From NCBI GenBank assembly GCA_001466705.2, contig LATX02000046.1, positions 1,178,001-1,242,000 of the forward strand: DNA of 64,000 nucleotides, in the 5' to 3' direction. Made by a program: the position numbers and the translations under genes. Below the pieces are notes generated by a model. It saw only the letters and a list, made by a program, of their open reading frames with translations. It was not told the DNA's origin and did not search any database. Below, in pieces: positions 11,542 to 23,300 of the stretch (the first letter of the stretch is position 1; the number at the start of each line of letters is the position of its first letter). The DNA is from Moniliophthora roreri (taxonomy: Eukaryota > Basidiomycota > Agaricomycetes > Agaricales > Marasmiaceae).

Positions 11542-11558
11542 CGGGATTAGTAATCCCG
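11542..11558. promoter_or_regulatory. Perfect palindrome upstream of B6
   Basis: CGGGATTAGTAATCCCG is a perfect inverted repeat of 8 bp around one central base. Related copies lie before B2 (3434), B8 (25766), B10 (29989) and B12 (33819), each beside a TAAAAGG- or TAAAGGG-like minus-strand element (here 11571-11584). TAATCC/GGATTA is the classic core of K50-type homeodomain sites. A dimeric regulator is an inference. Confidence 0.6.
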
Positions 11559-11916
11559 ACGCCGCCGCCTCCTTCCTTTTACAGCCCGCCGCCGTGCACC
11601 TGTCGCTGTCGTCGCCAATCGTGTAGGTAACCCGATCCTAATGCCTGCATGGCCCTCGCTGGCCTCCAGCCCTTCTCAATAACAGGTCAGGGTGGCTCCA
11701 GCGACACAACGAATGACGATCCCATGTGCCAGTCTATTTCAACATCCATTCCAAAACTAATCCTTTTCCTTTTCAAACGTGTTCTTTTCTGGGTTTTCTG
11801 GAGTCGAAATCTTTCAGAGTAGGGCAGAAGAATAGGTTCGAGGGAGAGATGAAGTCGCAGGGGAAGTGCCAGGTGCACGACGGACGTTGCGATTGAGTTG
11901 TGGTTGGGATTGCTGG

Positions 11917-14003
11917 GAGGGGTGACCTTGACTGCGCTTGAAGACAGCCACCCGTCTTGAGAAGTGGATGGTATGTGGAATATGGTTTAATGATGTGTGA
12001 GGAAGAAAGGAAAGAGCGAGGAGATGGGACTCTGAGGGAGGCTGAGGGTAGAGGAGCGCAAGAACGGGTTATGTATACAAAACGCTAAATCGCCTGGAAT
12101 TACCATACTTATTTATCACCACCTGCCATTTTTTTCCTGGTTGGTCATCGGGATCAAAAGATCTACTCGGCGTTTCTAAGGTGCGTGGACTTATCCGGGG
12201 GAAGGTGGCAGCTAAACCCTCCTTCCTGTTTGGGAATGATAGCTCGAGCGCCTCACTCTGAATGACGTTTCCCGTCACCGTGACATGAATAAATGTTTTT
12301 CTGAGATTTCCTACTATCATAAGCTAAGGGAAATGTATATTATATTGCATTGTGTATGATAAGTCATGGAAGAGTGGATTACAAGAAAAAACAGAAAACA
12401 TGAGTGAACCTCATAGCCGGCAACATATATTCATTGAATTCCGCTGCTTCTGTGATGTTCAACTATCTTGACAGGCCTTCCTCCGTCCTCCGTACTCGAA
12501 AGCCCGCCAGGTGCATCGGGACGCTGCAAATTTCTACGTGGAGCGTCCGAGACGCGACTTGGACGCGACTCCGACTGCAGGTGAACGCTATGGTGCAGAA
12601 ACCTACCGAAAACCCGAAGAGGCAACACAAAAAACGCACCTCTACGTCATCCGGTGGATCAGGTACCTCCTCCAAGTCTTCCGGAGCAAGAAAACATGAA
12701 CCCGGCATCCGTTTTGCACATGTCTCCGCAACCGAAGCCTCCGAAGGACTTGCTACGAAGAAAAACAGACAAAAAGTGGAGTTACCGGCTCGTCAGCAGG
12801 CATCTTCTGTATATCTTGGGTGTCTTACCTTGACTCCGGACCAGCGCATCCAAAATGACGCGCTTTACGCGTCTCAGGCTATACAAGCATATGAATTCAA
12901 AGTGTCAGGGCCAGATGAAAAGCAATCGCAAGAAGATGCCGGGGCTTCGATGGCGACACATGGCTTGACATATGAAGCACTCGATGAGATAGGGAATAGA
13001 TGGAGAGATCAAATGGTTGAAGGAATCTGGAGAGTCAACAAAAATTCTGCTGCAATGGTCAAATTTTTATATTGGACATGTCGTGAATACTTACTGACTT
13101 GGCGGGATTTACAGTGATTGCGGATATGACCATATCAGCGCGGGCTCACGAAAACGGAATAACCCTGTTCCTTATACTGGGTGTCTTGCACATGCAGAGT
13201 TCATGTATACCACTGACACGCGGAAGATCTATCGAATCCGTGGTCATTCTGTACACAATACTGAATGCAAGGAAGCAGCGCCTACCCATATTCCTAAAGA
13301 TCCCATTTATCCTTCTGTCTATCGGCTTGCCCTTTCCCAGCTTTCTGAAGGGGTTCCACTCTCGCAGGTGCACAAAACCAATCGAACGATGTATGATGGA
13401 TAGCGTATTGGTAGTTTTATTTCATGAAAAATTCATTAATGATATAACTTATGTGTTTGCCGCACTTAGAAATTGGAATGATTCAAAAGCGAAAGGATCG
13501 GCGGCACGGAACAGGAAACGTAAAAAGGTGAGCCGTAATGCAAGCTGTGATGGTATTGCTACCCGACATCTTCTGAGGTCAAGCATTGGCGAGCGGGGGA
13601 GATCGCACAACATTAGCCCTATGACCTCGTGAGGAGGTCAGGACACATTGACGATGTACGTTACGGCCAGGGGGAAACATCATTCAGAGTGACAGCGAAG
13701 CGCTCGAGTTGCCATTCCCAAACAGGAAGGAGGGTTTGGCTGCCACCTTCCCCCGGATAAGTCCACGCACCTTAGAAACGCCGAGTAGATCCTTTGATCC
13801 CGATGGCCAACCAGGAAAAAAGAAAACCAAAAATGGCAGGTAGTGATATACATAACCCGTTCTTGCGCTCCTCTACCCTCAGCCTCCCTCAGAGTCCCAT
13901 CTCCTCGCTCTCTTCCTTTCTCCCAACCAATTCCACATACCATCCACTTCTCAAGACGGGTGGCTGTCTTAAAGCGCAGTCAAGGTCACCTCCTTCCCTA
14001 TCA
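11917..14003. repeat. Long inverted repeat: 340-360 bp arms around a 1.4 kb centre
   Basis: The left arm 11917-12275 and right arm 13668-14003 are reverse complements with only scattered mismatches. The left arm has about 40 extra bases near 12073-12115. Matching landmarks include TGACCTTGACTGCGCTT on the left with AAGCGCAGTCAAGGTCA on the right, and CTTATCCGGGGGAAGGTGGC with its complement near 13742. A diverged third copy of the outer arm, in left-arm orientation, lies at about 19862-20010. No target-site duplication or transposase is evident. It may be a non-autonomous element or an inverted duplication of promoter DNA. Confidence 0.75.
12404..13117 (+). CDS. Hypothetical protein inside the inverted repeat
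   Basis: An uninterrupted 237-codon frame lies between the inverted-repeat arms. The predicted protein has a basic Ser/Lys/Arg-rich, low-complexity stretch at about residues 65-95 and a more ordered C-terminal half containing YEALDEIGNRWRDQM and AMVKFLYWTCREYLLTW. I recognise no domain. The start is arbitrary, because no promoter or family comparison fixes it. A second open frame follows at 13099-13632 and could be a further exon. Its position inside the repeat suggests cargo of, or a fragment captured by, a mobile element. It could also be a chance frame, so confidence is low. Confidence 0.3.
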   Translation: MNLIAGNIYSLNSAASVMFNYLDRPSSVLRTRKPARCIGTLQISTWSVRDATWTRLRLQVNAMVQKPTENPKRQHKKRTSTSSGGSGTSSKSSGARKHEPGIRFAHVSATEASEGLATKKNRQKVELPARQQASSVYLGCLTLTPDQRIQNDALYASQAIQAYEFKVSGPDEKQSQEDAGASMATHGLTYEALDEIGNRWRDQMVEGIWRVNKNSAAMVKFLYWTCREYLLTWRDLQ

Positions 14004-14500
14004 AAACGTCAAATGTTCCCTTCTCATGGCTCGCTCTTCGACACTATCCAATCTTTCCGACCTCACCCATCCTCAACACACTTTCAATGCTCAGAAGACA
14101 TCATGTTGGCTCAACTCGGTACGCAGCACCAATGCGAGTGGAACTCTAGCCTACCTTTGGCAACGAAATCATCGCCATTCGTTCCGCACTCACTCTTTTC
14201 CTTGCCCGACTTGCTCGTCATCGCACCTGTACCCACAACAACATCTCCAAACGATACTTTTTATTGATACCGAACACTCCGAGGCACAGACCAGCTGTTG
14301 CACCATGTCAAACTTTGGTCAATGTTTGGTTCACATCACGAGCAACGTTCTCAGACCGACTGGGATCTAGTCTAGCGGTCTGGACGATGGCACTTAGGTA
14401 ATCAACTTTTTACAGCAAATGCTGAACTAGCCAGGCCGAAAAACGTGTTATCATCTCCAGAAGTCAATTTACAAACTGACCGAGTTAATTAGCGTCGGAA

Positions 14501-15101
14501 ATGCCACCATTACCCGCTTCCAACTCCAACACCGCCAACGCCGACCCCAACCCACTCTCGGAAGCAATTCTCCCCTCTTCGACTTTGGTTCTCCCAGTAC
14601 CTCTCCTTCTCATCCTCAGTGCCCTCCATGTCCTCTACATTGTTGGTCCATCCATTTTACGTTGGCGATTCCCCTGTCAGACAACCGCAGATCTGGATCG
14701 ACTTCTCGCAGATCTCAGAAAGCTTATTGAGAAGAACAGCTGTCTCGAACAACGCCTTATTATCCCGCAACAAGCAGGGGTGTTTGAATCCGCCTTGGAA
14801 AAGTACGTCGTCTCATTCATACGTTTTACCAAGCAACTAAATGGTTTCTTCCGTAGTCTGCGCAATCAGGTTTCCGAAATTCGCATTCGACCTGAACCTC
14901 CTCGAACGAATCCTTTTGTGTGGATAATGTTCTGGTGGAGAGTATTAAAAGATATAGACAGACGCTATGCAGACTTTAGAAAGTTGGAATTAGAAGTTCA
15001 GGTGCGTATTCGCATGTCTTTAGTTGAGTGTAGCTCACAAGTATATGGTGTAGGCGACAATTCATGCTGCGCAAAAGGCCGAATCTGACGCGGACATGTA
15101 G
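14501..15101 (+). CDS. Array gene A7: small single-span membrane protein, A subfamily
   Basis: Exons 14501-14802, 14857-15001 and 15054-15101 give 164 aa, with exon lengths identical to A3 (302, 145 and 48 nt). The head is Asn/Pro-rich. The span contains VLYIVGPSILRWRFPCQTT and is followed by DLDRLLADLRKLIEKN. Exon 2 encodes RPEPPRTNPFVWIMFWW and LKDIDRRYADF. The tail is ATIHAAQKAESDADM, identical to A3. Sequence similarity to A3 continues into both flanks, which marks a segmental duplication that also copied the neighbouring B gene (B2 to B6). Downstream, the usual converging B gene is missing for 9.9 kb because extra DNA is present. Function unknown. Confidence 0.84.
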
Positions 15102-18100
15102 TTGATGTTTATGTGGTGTGGTTTTTCGTCCGCTGGCGAAGGGCTACCTCGTCAATCTTCCTTGCCTTGTCTATATGCACACGTCGTAGAAGCGTCGTTT
15201 AACAGCATTACCTGGCTCATTTCATACGCACTCGTCACTGGGACTACATATATACATCCTGCATACCCCTTGTTATCTGCATTTTCTACCGTGTTTTCGT
15301 TGTTTGCCCATTGCTATCTTGTACTCGTTGCTTGTCAAATGTAAATAAGAAGAAAAAGTATATTTATTCTGACGACGCGCGCTAAAAACGCGACTCGATC
15401 GCCGATCGTAAAATCCGATGACGTAGTCGAGTCTAGACCGTGTCGCCCCGTTCAAACACCGTCTGATAACGGTGAAGAACACCTTGAACTCTAGCAGCTG
15501 GCCTGAAAACCCGCTGCGCGGACACGCTGAGGTTGGTAATGGGAGATGTGGGAGCCTAGCTAGCCGGGGCACCAGGTGATCCCGAATGAAAGCCTTGAAG
15601 CCTTCGCCTATGCAATTGCAGAGCCGGGGTACCAGGTGAGACGCGCATTGTATTGACTCGGAGGTTCCCGTCATGTCAAGGCAAGAAGGCTCATCGTCGA
15701 TGTCGAGTAATTGCTAAGAGTAAGCAGTCATGACTTTCTAGGGATGAGGGACGCATCGCGAAGATAGCTATCATAAACCGACTAGATTGCTGTCAGTGTC
15801 TGTTCGCAAAGGGAACATCCGTGTTACGATTCTTGGAGAAAGATATCAGGGGAGTTGCTGGGTTCTGAGATTGTGCAGCTCTAGAATGGATTCAACCTCT
15901 TGGCCTGCTGTGAGTTTCAGAATATGGGATAGGTGGGCTCCATCCATGATGGGGTGAGAGCTACAAATCAGCTCTTTGAAATTTAATGCAAACGAATAAT
16001 GGAGGATCCACTGAAATCTGTACCCATTCATACTCTTAAAACCCAGCATGGAACGATGGAAGTCTTGGAGTTATCTGAGTGACGTGATGGGAGAAATAGA
16101 GATCCGAACTCCGAAGTCGCGCTTCTCCAACACTCTTGCGGGTCGGGCTTTCTTTACCACCACGATCTCCTTCTGTCGACTCACCAGACAAGTAAAGTCT
16201 CGACCCGAATAGTCCAATAATTCAACAAACCGCAAAGTTCCAGTCATTTTCCAGGCTCGTAATCATCGTCGTTGGACCTGGACTGTTCGTGCAACAATTT
16301 CGTTGGACTTTTGGGTCTTCAGTTGTCAGTGATGCATTAAAGGCTGGGTGAGTGGTGAGTGCTTCATGTTATCGTTTGGTATCGATGCTGACGATGCTTT
16401 ATCCGCCCTATCGTTAGTGCTACAACCCTCAAGTAAACGCTTCCAATCACACTGCGCACTCCGTTCGTCAGCATGCTGAAGAAAGAACAAGTAACGGCTC
16501 TCGACGTAAACTTGAAATTTTTAATAGGTCAGCTGGTGGTTGGGTACGTCCGTGCATAGTCACCTTTTCCTTCTCGAGTCTAACTAGCGTTCATACGACT
16601 TGCTAGATCGCGTAGATCACTTTACCTGGATGATGCAGTAAGCCGTCGCTCTAGCTCGTGACGCTACCACATTCTTATGCGGCGCGCCCAGCACCCCTCA
16701 GGGAATCATGTCGCAGATTTGATCTCGTTTCACCGGTTCCGCAAGGAGGCGTCATGTCATCAGCTCAGTTTCATCTCTGATATGTCGAGGTGAGTCTTCA
16801 TCTCCACTTGTCAATACGTCATCCGCTTACTACGTGTATCCACGGTAGGCCGAACGGATCCTCGAAAGCATATAGAGAAGCCTGATTTTGGACTTGGCTG
16901 GTTGCAGCGCCGATTTTCGGCAAGATCCCGTGGTGTTTGACTCGGAAGGGTAATGGCTGGGTGCGTTTTATCCGTTCATCCTCGATTGCTTCCCTTGCCC
17001 CTGGCTGATATTACTTTTCGCTTTGACTAGTACCGCGCGAGGAACGGCTCTCGTATCAAGGTTTACTCGAGCTAGTTTCGCGTCTATCCAAGTACCTTTC
17101 AACAATTCTGCCTTTTTCTGGCTATATGGGTCGTACCAGTCACTCGTTGCTTCGCATGGTACGCAACCGAAACTAAACAAGTGTGCGTAGTGAGCGTTGA
17201 AGCTTCCGTTTAGCACGCTAATGTGGTGTCCGATTCCCATGCAGTCTGAGTCTTCCAATGAACAACATCGTCGATCCAGGGCCTATTCCGCCGACAGCTT
17301 CTTGCAGACCTTACAATAAAACTCGTCATTGTCCAGAGGACCCCAGATCACCGTGTCACCACGGGTATCCTGAATCCTTATATCACTTCCCCAAGGACTG
17401 CTGAGATCGCAGTACCAAGTCGATCCAGCTGACGAGTCCAGGCGTCAATTCGGAATCGGTGTTCATGTTGAATCATCGTCGGCCATACCTGAATATGGAG
17501 TACAAAGAGAGTAGAATCGGAAAGTACGTCTGTTCTCAAAGTCTTCGTGGTGAGACTGATCTTGCGCTATGATTCGAATAGGACCACTTAGTACGCCTAT
17601 CTCAGTTCCCCATGAAATCGTTCTGATGTCCATTTGGCTCCGCTTGAGGGTTATGCAGTGACCAGTAGTCGAGGGGAACCTCCACACAATCAGTTGCGTA
17701 AACCCAGTATGTTGCCGCGGCTATTAACTTCGTCTTTCTGGACATGAATTGACATTGGGTGTTGGCTCTAGGTACCGCTTCTTCTAATACTGACGCCATT
17801 GCACAAGCCGATTGCAAGGAAGACGACTCAGGCCACACGTGTTCATCATCATGCATGATCATCGACATCCTCCCGACCGGCAGCGGATTGAAGGTGGAAC
17901 CCATGCGTGTCCACATAAAATCGCTCAGAGGTTATAGCTCTAACCTGTCTCCTCGCTCGTGATACCAGGTCTTCACCTCAAAGGTGGAACATTCGCTCTG
18001 GGAATTCCACATTATCCGGCACCAGTATCATCTCCGTACGTTTTGGCACCAACAGAAACCGCCTTGTTCTATTTCTATCAACCGGCTGCAAGACTTGCGA

Positions 18101-20367
18101 TATCAGAAACGGCGACCTACGATGACCTCCTGACCACCACGTTCCTTGCCTCGTGCAGCCTGCTTCCTCGCATGATCCCTTCAGTGATATGCTCCTGGAT
18201 TACGGCGAGCTGTAATGTGGCAAGTGCCCTTTATTCTCGATCTGAGCCTTTCACTGACGCGGTAAAAATAGCAGATATTCTCGATACGGTCTGGTTGACC
18301 AGTTCCAATGAAGATCTTGACGAATTCTACACGCAAGATTCGGGAGCGTCGAGAGCATCGGTGCGCTCACAAACTCTTTCATCGATTACCTACTTACGTC
18401 CTCGTTAAGGGCTCTAACGCTCCGTCAAGTCCCAAGGCAGGCAAGTCAACCCGAATATTAACGGAATAGGGGGTTAGGACCGCGTGGGGAATATAGAACC
18501 TGCAAGCAGGCTTTAGGGCGAGTTCCTGCCCCCGCCTTATCAGTTCCCATTACTAACGTGACTTTTTCGATAACATTGCTTTGGTACCCTTCACGATAAC
18601 CGGACACTCCACGAATACCGTACTCTGCTCTTCACACTTTGTCAAACGTTCCGAATTCTTTCGTTGACTAGGTTCTGCCCTCGTTCGACGGGAAAAGGCC
18701 TTGGGAGCGCGATATGAATACCAAATCTCACAGGTGGCGCATGCCTTCATCTTCCCCTTCTTTTTAACACTAATGATCATTTTTCAGCCTCGTTGGTCCT
18801 GAAATGAGCGCGAATTTTAACCGTCTGAAGTGCCAAGCACCAAATAACGTGACTTCGCCGTGAAAGTATTATGTAATGGCTCGCAACGTGTTCGGCGCTA
18901 AACTAAATGGATTCTCAACCGGAACAGGTTGGACTTCGGACTCGCGTGGGTTTGCCCATATGAAGAGACTTCGCGAGGCATGGTACATGCCTTTCCGATC
19001 CTTGTCTTCGCCGAGCTAATGTGTATTTTCATTAGCACCTTATGCTCGTGTCCGTGTAAATTGGGTCTAGGAATGAGGGAAACAAGTTCAACACGGATCC
19101 GTCTATCATTCTGGTATGTCTTTCAATTATCTTTTCTTTTCAAGGCGCTAATGTGGACCTAGTTCGGCCACTGTGTACTCTCTCCGTGGTACAAGCTCTT
19201 TGCAGCCGAAAAATTCTTGGGCCGACATAATCGCTTGAGTACAAGCACCCCAAATTTTCTGCTCAACATCGTCTTGCTTGAACGTGCTCAGCACAAGGCC
19301 TGGCCGCGGCATCCGATCGTAGGACCTGATAACACCCCAGCAAGTAACCCTGCCAATTCAAACCCTCCTTCAACAGTCTTCCTCAACCTCTCACGCTTGC
19401 AATCGCATCAGCACTCTCAAGATACGCCAATCGAGGTTCGAAATCCCTTCTCGCTCAGCAGATTCGTTGTTTCTGGCATCAACCAGGATAACGCGACACC
19501 CGGCATCCTTCGAAGGGGTCATACGTTTCACTTTCTTTACCTGCGTCTGACTATCACGACTGCAAATACATTTGGCTGTCAGCAATGTGAGCTCCAGTTC
19601 GGCTCTAATTTCATGTTGTATGTCCTTACACCTCGTTTCATCTAGCTCATGCCTCATGTACCGAAACACGGAGGGATGCGACAGTTCGGCTTCGGATATT
19701 ATTGTATTATGCATTATAGTGACATGTAATTAGTACCCCATGACTCTCTTCATTCCTACTGCGAGAACTGCATGTTCAAGATTCGGCTTTACGGTCCTCA
19801 ACCACTTCGTGTTGGATGATATTGTAATGGGATAGCTAGGAGATGAACAAAGCAGCTGCGTAAAATGGGTTGTGACTTTGACTGGGCTTGAAACCAAACA
19901 TCTGCTTTGAGAATGGACGATGTGTGAATTGGTTTAATGATATGAGGAAGGAAGGAAGGGTGCGAGGAGATGGATCTGAGGATATGCTGAGGGAAGAAGC
20001 GTATGTACATATCCGTCAAAAAAACCCATGCCTGCCGGATCTGGCATCAGCCTCAACATCTCGCATTCTATTCCTGCTCGGGTGCTTCATTCCGACCCCC
20101 TGCTCTTAATCATCTACTCCTCAGCGCTGCGCGCCGAAGCCCACTGGCTGCAAATCGACCCGGGTACCAACGTTTTAGGTCGCCTGCGGTGCTTCAGCAT
20201 CACGTCAAATTGAGCGCCGTCTTCTCTCAGGCAAAGGCCGAATCATTATATATAGGCCTCACGGCGTGCATGCTTCACATCTTTACACTCTACTTCCAAC
20301 ACGCCAGGTATTTCCTCTCTCTCAGTTCATACGATTCAAGCTGCTCACCCATTTTAGGATTTGAATC
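15102..20367. other. Gene-poor insertion region between A7 and the 1187-aa gene
   Basis: The first 300 bp are the A7 3' region, with TTTAACAGCATT at 15198-15209 and the GACGCGCGCTAAAAACGCG block near 15372. The rest has only short, overlapping frames on both strands. Frames at 16900-18410 might be remnants of an unidentified gene: on the minus strand a segment ending near 17288 reads DNDEFYCKVCKKLS, and another at 17602-17916 is open for 104 codons. I could not join these into a credible gene. A diverged copy of the inverted-repeat arm lies at 19862-20010. Confidence 0.4.
20247..20254 (+). promoter_or_regulatory. TATA box of the 1187-aa gene
   Basis: TATATATA followed by GG, 114 bp before the start codon at 20368, in a GC-mixed context. 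This is a plausible core promoter for the downstream gene. Confidence 0.45.
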
Positions 20368-23300
20368 ATGTCAGACAAACCTCAGAATTTTGGGGAGACC
20401 TTGTCAAGCGGCATTCAAGATATCTCTGCCCTCCTTCCTCTTCTCGGCACTGAACAGTGCGAACAGAACGTTGGTTCCGCCCTCGAGAAGGGATACCTTT
20501 ATGCTGCTGTAGCATCACTATCATTATTCGGCAGCCTTGGCGTTGTCAAAGCAGCTTTTGCGACGTTATTTGCGACCATTACATGGCCTTTCCATGGAGG
20601 TCTTTGGCTAAATAATGCTGGATTTGCCACTTCCGGGTCTGTGTCATCCATGGTGACAATAGACAAGGACACTGGAATGTATGTAGCGGAAATCAAATTA
20701 CGGAAACTCCTTGAAGCGCAGAATATCGAAGATTTTCGCCTGCTCTCGGAGATACAATGGTCGGGTCAGAAATATGCTAAGGATTCCTCGTATAATGCAG
20801 CAGAGGCAATGAGACGTCTCAATGAGCAGGACCGGGATATGGGTGGCGCCAGGTTCTCGGTACGTTTGGTCTACCCCAGTTTTGTATACACCTAACAACT
20901 GTCATTCAGCGGTATCTTAGAGAAATACAGCGGGACATTACCTGCTGGGACTTCAAGGAGCTGGTTCGAGACCTCAAGGGGATGGGGAGAAGGTTGACTT
21001 TTAAGTTTCAGCATGCTATTAAAATGGGCCATGAAGTATGTACTTCAAGCTGCAAATATAGCTTTACCATCTGACAGACATGTCCTGTAGATTTTTCCAA
21101 ATTCCTGGAATGCATTACTCATAATGACCTCTGCATTATCAGCACTACTCAGTGTGACCCCTTACATATACCTTGCCAGTAGCCATTGGAGTCATCCTCT
21201 TTCATGGATTTATCCGGCACTCCGCTCCTTTGGGTCATTTTTATGTGTTGTTTGTGTCCAGTTGGCACTACAGACACGAATACACCAAATTGCCAATATG
21301 TGCCTTGCATGGATGAAGATAAGACAGTCCCATGAAAACCTTGACGAGGAAATAAAGCGTGGAAAGGCAGACAAATTGGAGGAGCGTATCCGCCGTCACA
21401 CTCAGTTACCAGGCACAGCCACAGTGGGCATTCGATGGTGGAGCATTCAATGGTGGAGCATTCAATGGTGGGCCATTCGACGGTGGAGCATTCAATGGTG
21501 GGCCATTCGACGGTGGGCCATTCGATGGTGGGCCAAGTGGGCAAATAGGGATTCACCTTCTGTCATTGAAGAAGGTCGACATGAGGACAATGGTCAACAC
21601 ATGGGCCTGTCAGCAGAGCAGCAAGAGGTTGCTGCACTGCTGAACTTTAGCCCCATGCTCATTGTGTACCAGCTCTTGATTGCTGCTGGAATGGCAATGA
21701 TTGTGGCTGGATATGTTGGCTGCTTTAGCATTGTCAGTCAGTCAGATCTCCCACCTTCTGGACCCTACATCTGGTTTGTGATGGAGACTGTACTCTCCAT
21801 GCTTCGAATATTCCTTTGGGGTGTCAATCCATCTTGGGATGAGCACATGGAGTGGACTCTGACATTTCAACAACACAACAATGCATCCTTTCCTCTGATT
21901 ACTTCTCCCAACAACAGTGAGGAGTTGGGATTTGGAGGAAATGCCCCTGCTGCAAAAAGGCCCTTTCTTGTCTATGCTCATAGGGAGTTTTTAAGCATGG
22001 CACAAGCCCAGATTGGGCAACTCCAGCCACCAGAGGCTGAGGGAGTTACTTTGTACTATGGATTGATCATGCACAAGGCATTTGTTTCATCAGAACATTC
22101 CCATGTGGATTCAGATTGGCGCAAATACTTGTCAATCACCATGGTTCATCCCAGTTCTGAACACCGCATATTTACATTTCTCTGCCATGGGCCAGATGGT
22201 GATCACCCAAAATTATTCTTGTCAACACTGGAGACACTCTCTGACACTGGTGTACACCATGTTTCGCTTGAATGCCTGTGGTCAGCACAAGAATTTGATG
22301 GATTCCTCTGGAGCCATGAATTCCGCAGCATTGTGCAATATGCTCAGAATCTCAGCACTTGTTTGTTTGCCAAATACCAGGAGTTACACTTAAGATGGGA
22401 CTTCCAAACCTCCCAAACCATTTATCAAAACCTTGGTATCAATGGAGCTCCATTATCAGAGCATGACAGGGATTATATCAGTCTGCAAAAACTGCATGAG
22501 TCAATGGCCACAGCACTCCAAAGCCGACTACATACAGGCAGGAATGAGCAAGGCAAAATTGATGCAGATCAGGATAAACTCTTCCATTTGGAAGCTCTCA
22601 ATATAGTGGAGACTGCTCTTCTGGAGGTCTATTTATGGGACAGGGAGTCTGAATTCATTGATGGATGGAGACAGAAGGAGAACTTTAAATTGCAATTGCT
22701 GCCAGATGAATGCATGCATGCAATGCAGGCCCGGATTTCAGTGCAGAAAAACTCTGCACTTCTAAGGTGTGGGGGGGAACAACTGGCAGTACAGTTTGCA
22801 GATGCATGGGACCATCTCCTGGCCAAGCTAGAAAAGCTCAGAAAGGATGCACCTAAGGACAGTGACCTTTCAATCAGAAGGGCCAGAGAGCTCTGGGAAA
22901 ACATTCAGACTGGAGATGCTTTGGGTGCAATAGAAGAGCTTTGCAGTGGGCTTCTACCTCCTTTAATTCATGGGGTGCTCACACAGGTGGATGAAGAGCT
23001 TCAGGAAGAGCTTCGTCATTTCCTTCTTACAACCTTTCCTGACCCCATGCTACCAATTCCAAGCAGGCCTTACATCTACATTACCAACATATGGGCCCTG
23101 AAACACATTCAAAATATTTGTGCCTTAGAAATCCAAGTTGGAAATTTCCAAAGGAGTCTTAGTGAATATCTAAACCTAGTCACTTACTCCAAACTGGCAG
23201 GCCAGAAAATGACCACACTCATCATTTATGAACCCTGGATGATCTCAGATACCACTAGAGAAGCAGTCACAGAACACATTCTGAAAAACCCAAACATCCT

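Larger units (their letters stand above)
11205..14500. promoter_or_regulatory. Enlarged head-to-head region B6/A7
   Basis: At 3.3 kb this is about twice the usual B-A spacing, and the excess equals the inverted-repeat structure at 11917-14003. The B6 promoter side (11400-11600) keeps the palindrome and TATA-like element. The A7 side (14320-14480) keeps CAATGTTTGGTTCAC and AAACGTGTTATC, as in A3. Confidence 0.55.

Noticed and set aside
17959..18408. 149-codon plus-strand frame
   Set aside because: Overlaps equally plausible minus-strand pieces (SALATLQLA-like) and has no recognisable domain; not strong enough to call.
15102..20367. LTR retrotransposon or DNA transposon in the insertion
   Set aside because: No reverse-transcriptase, integrase or transposase motif and no long terminal direct repeats were seen.
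21149..21556. Antisense frame (135 codons) with a regular Glu-Trp/Cys-Pro-Thr-Ile repeat
   Set aside because: It is the reverse reading of the coding minisatellite in exon 3 of the 1187-aa gene; the sense frame is much longer and continuous.
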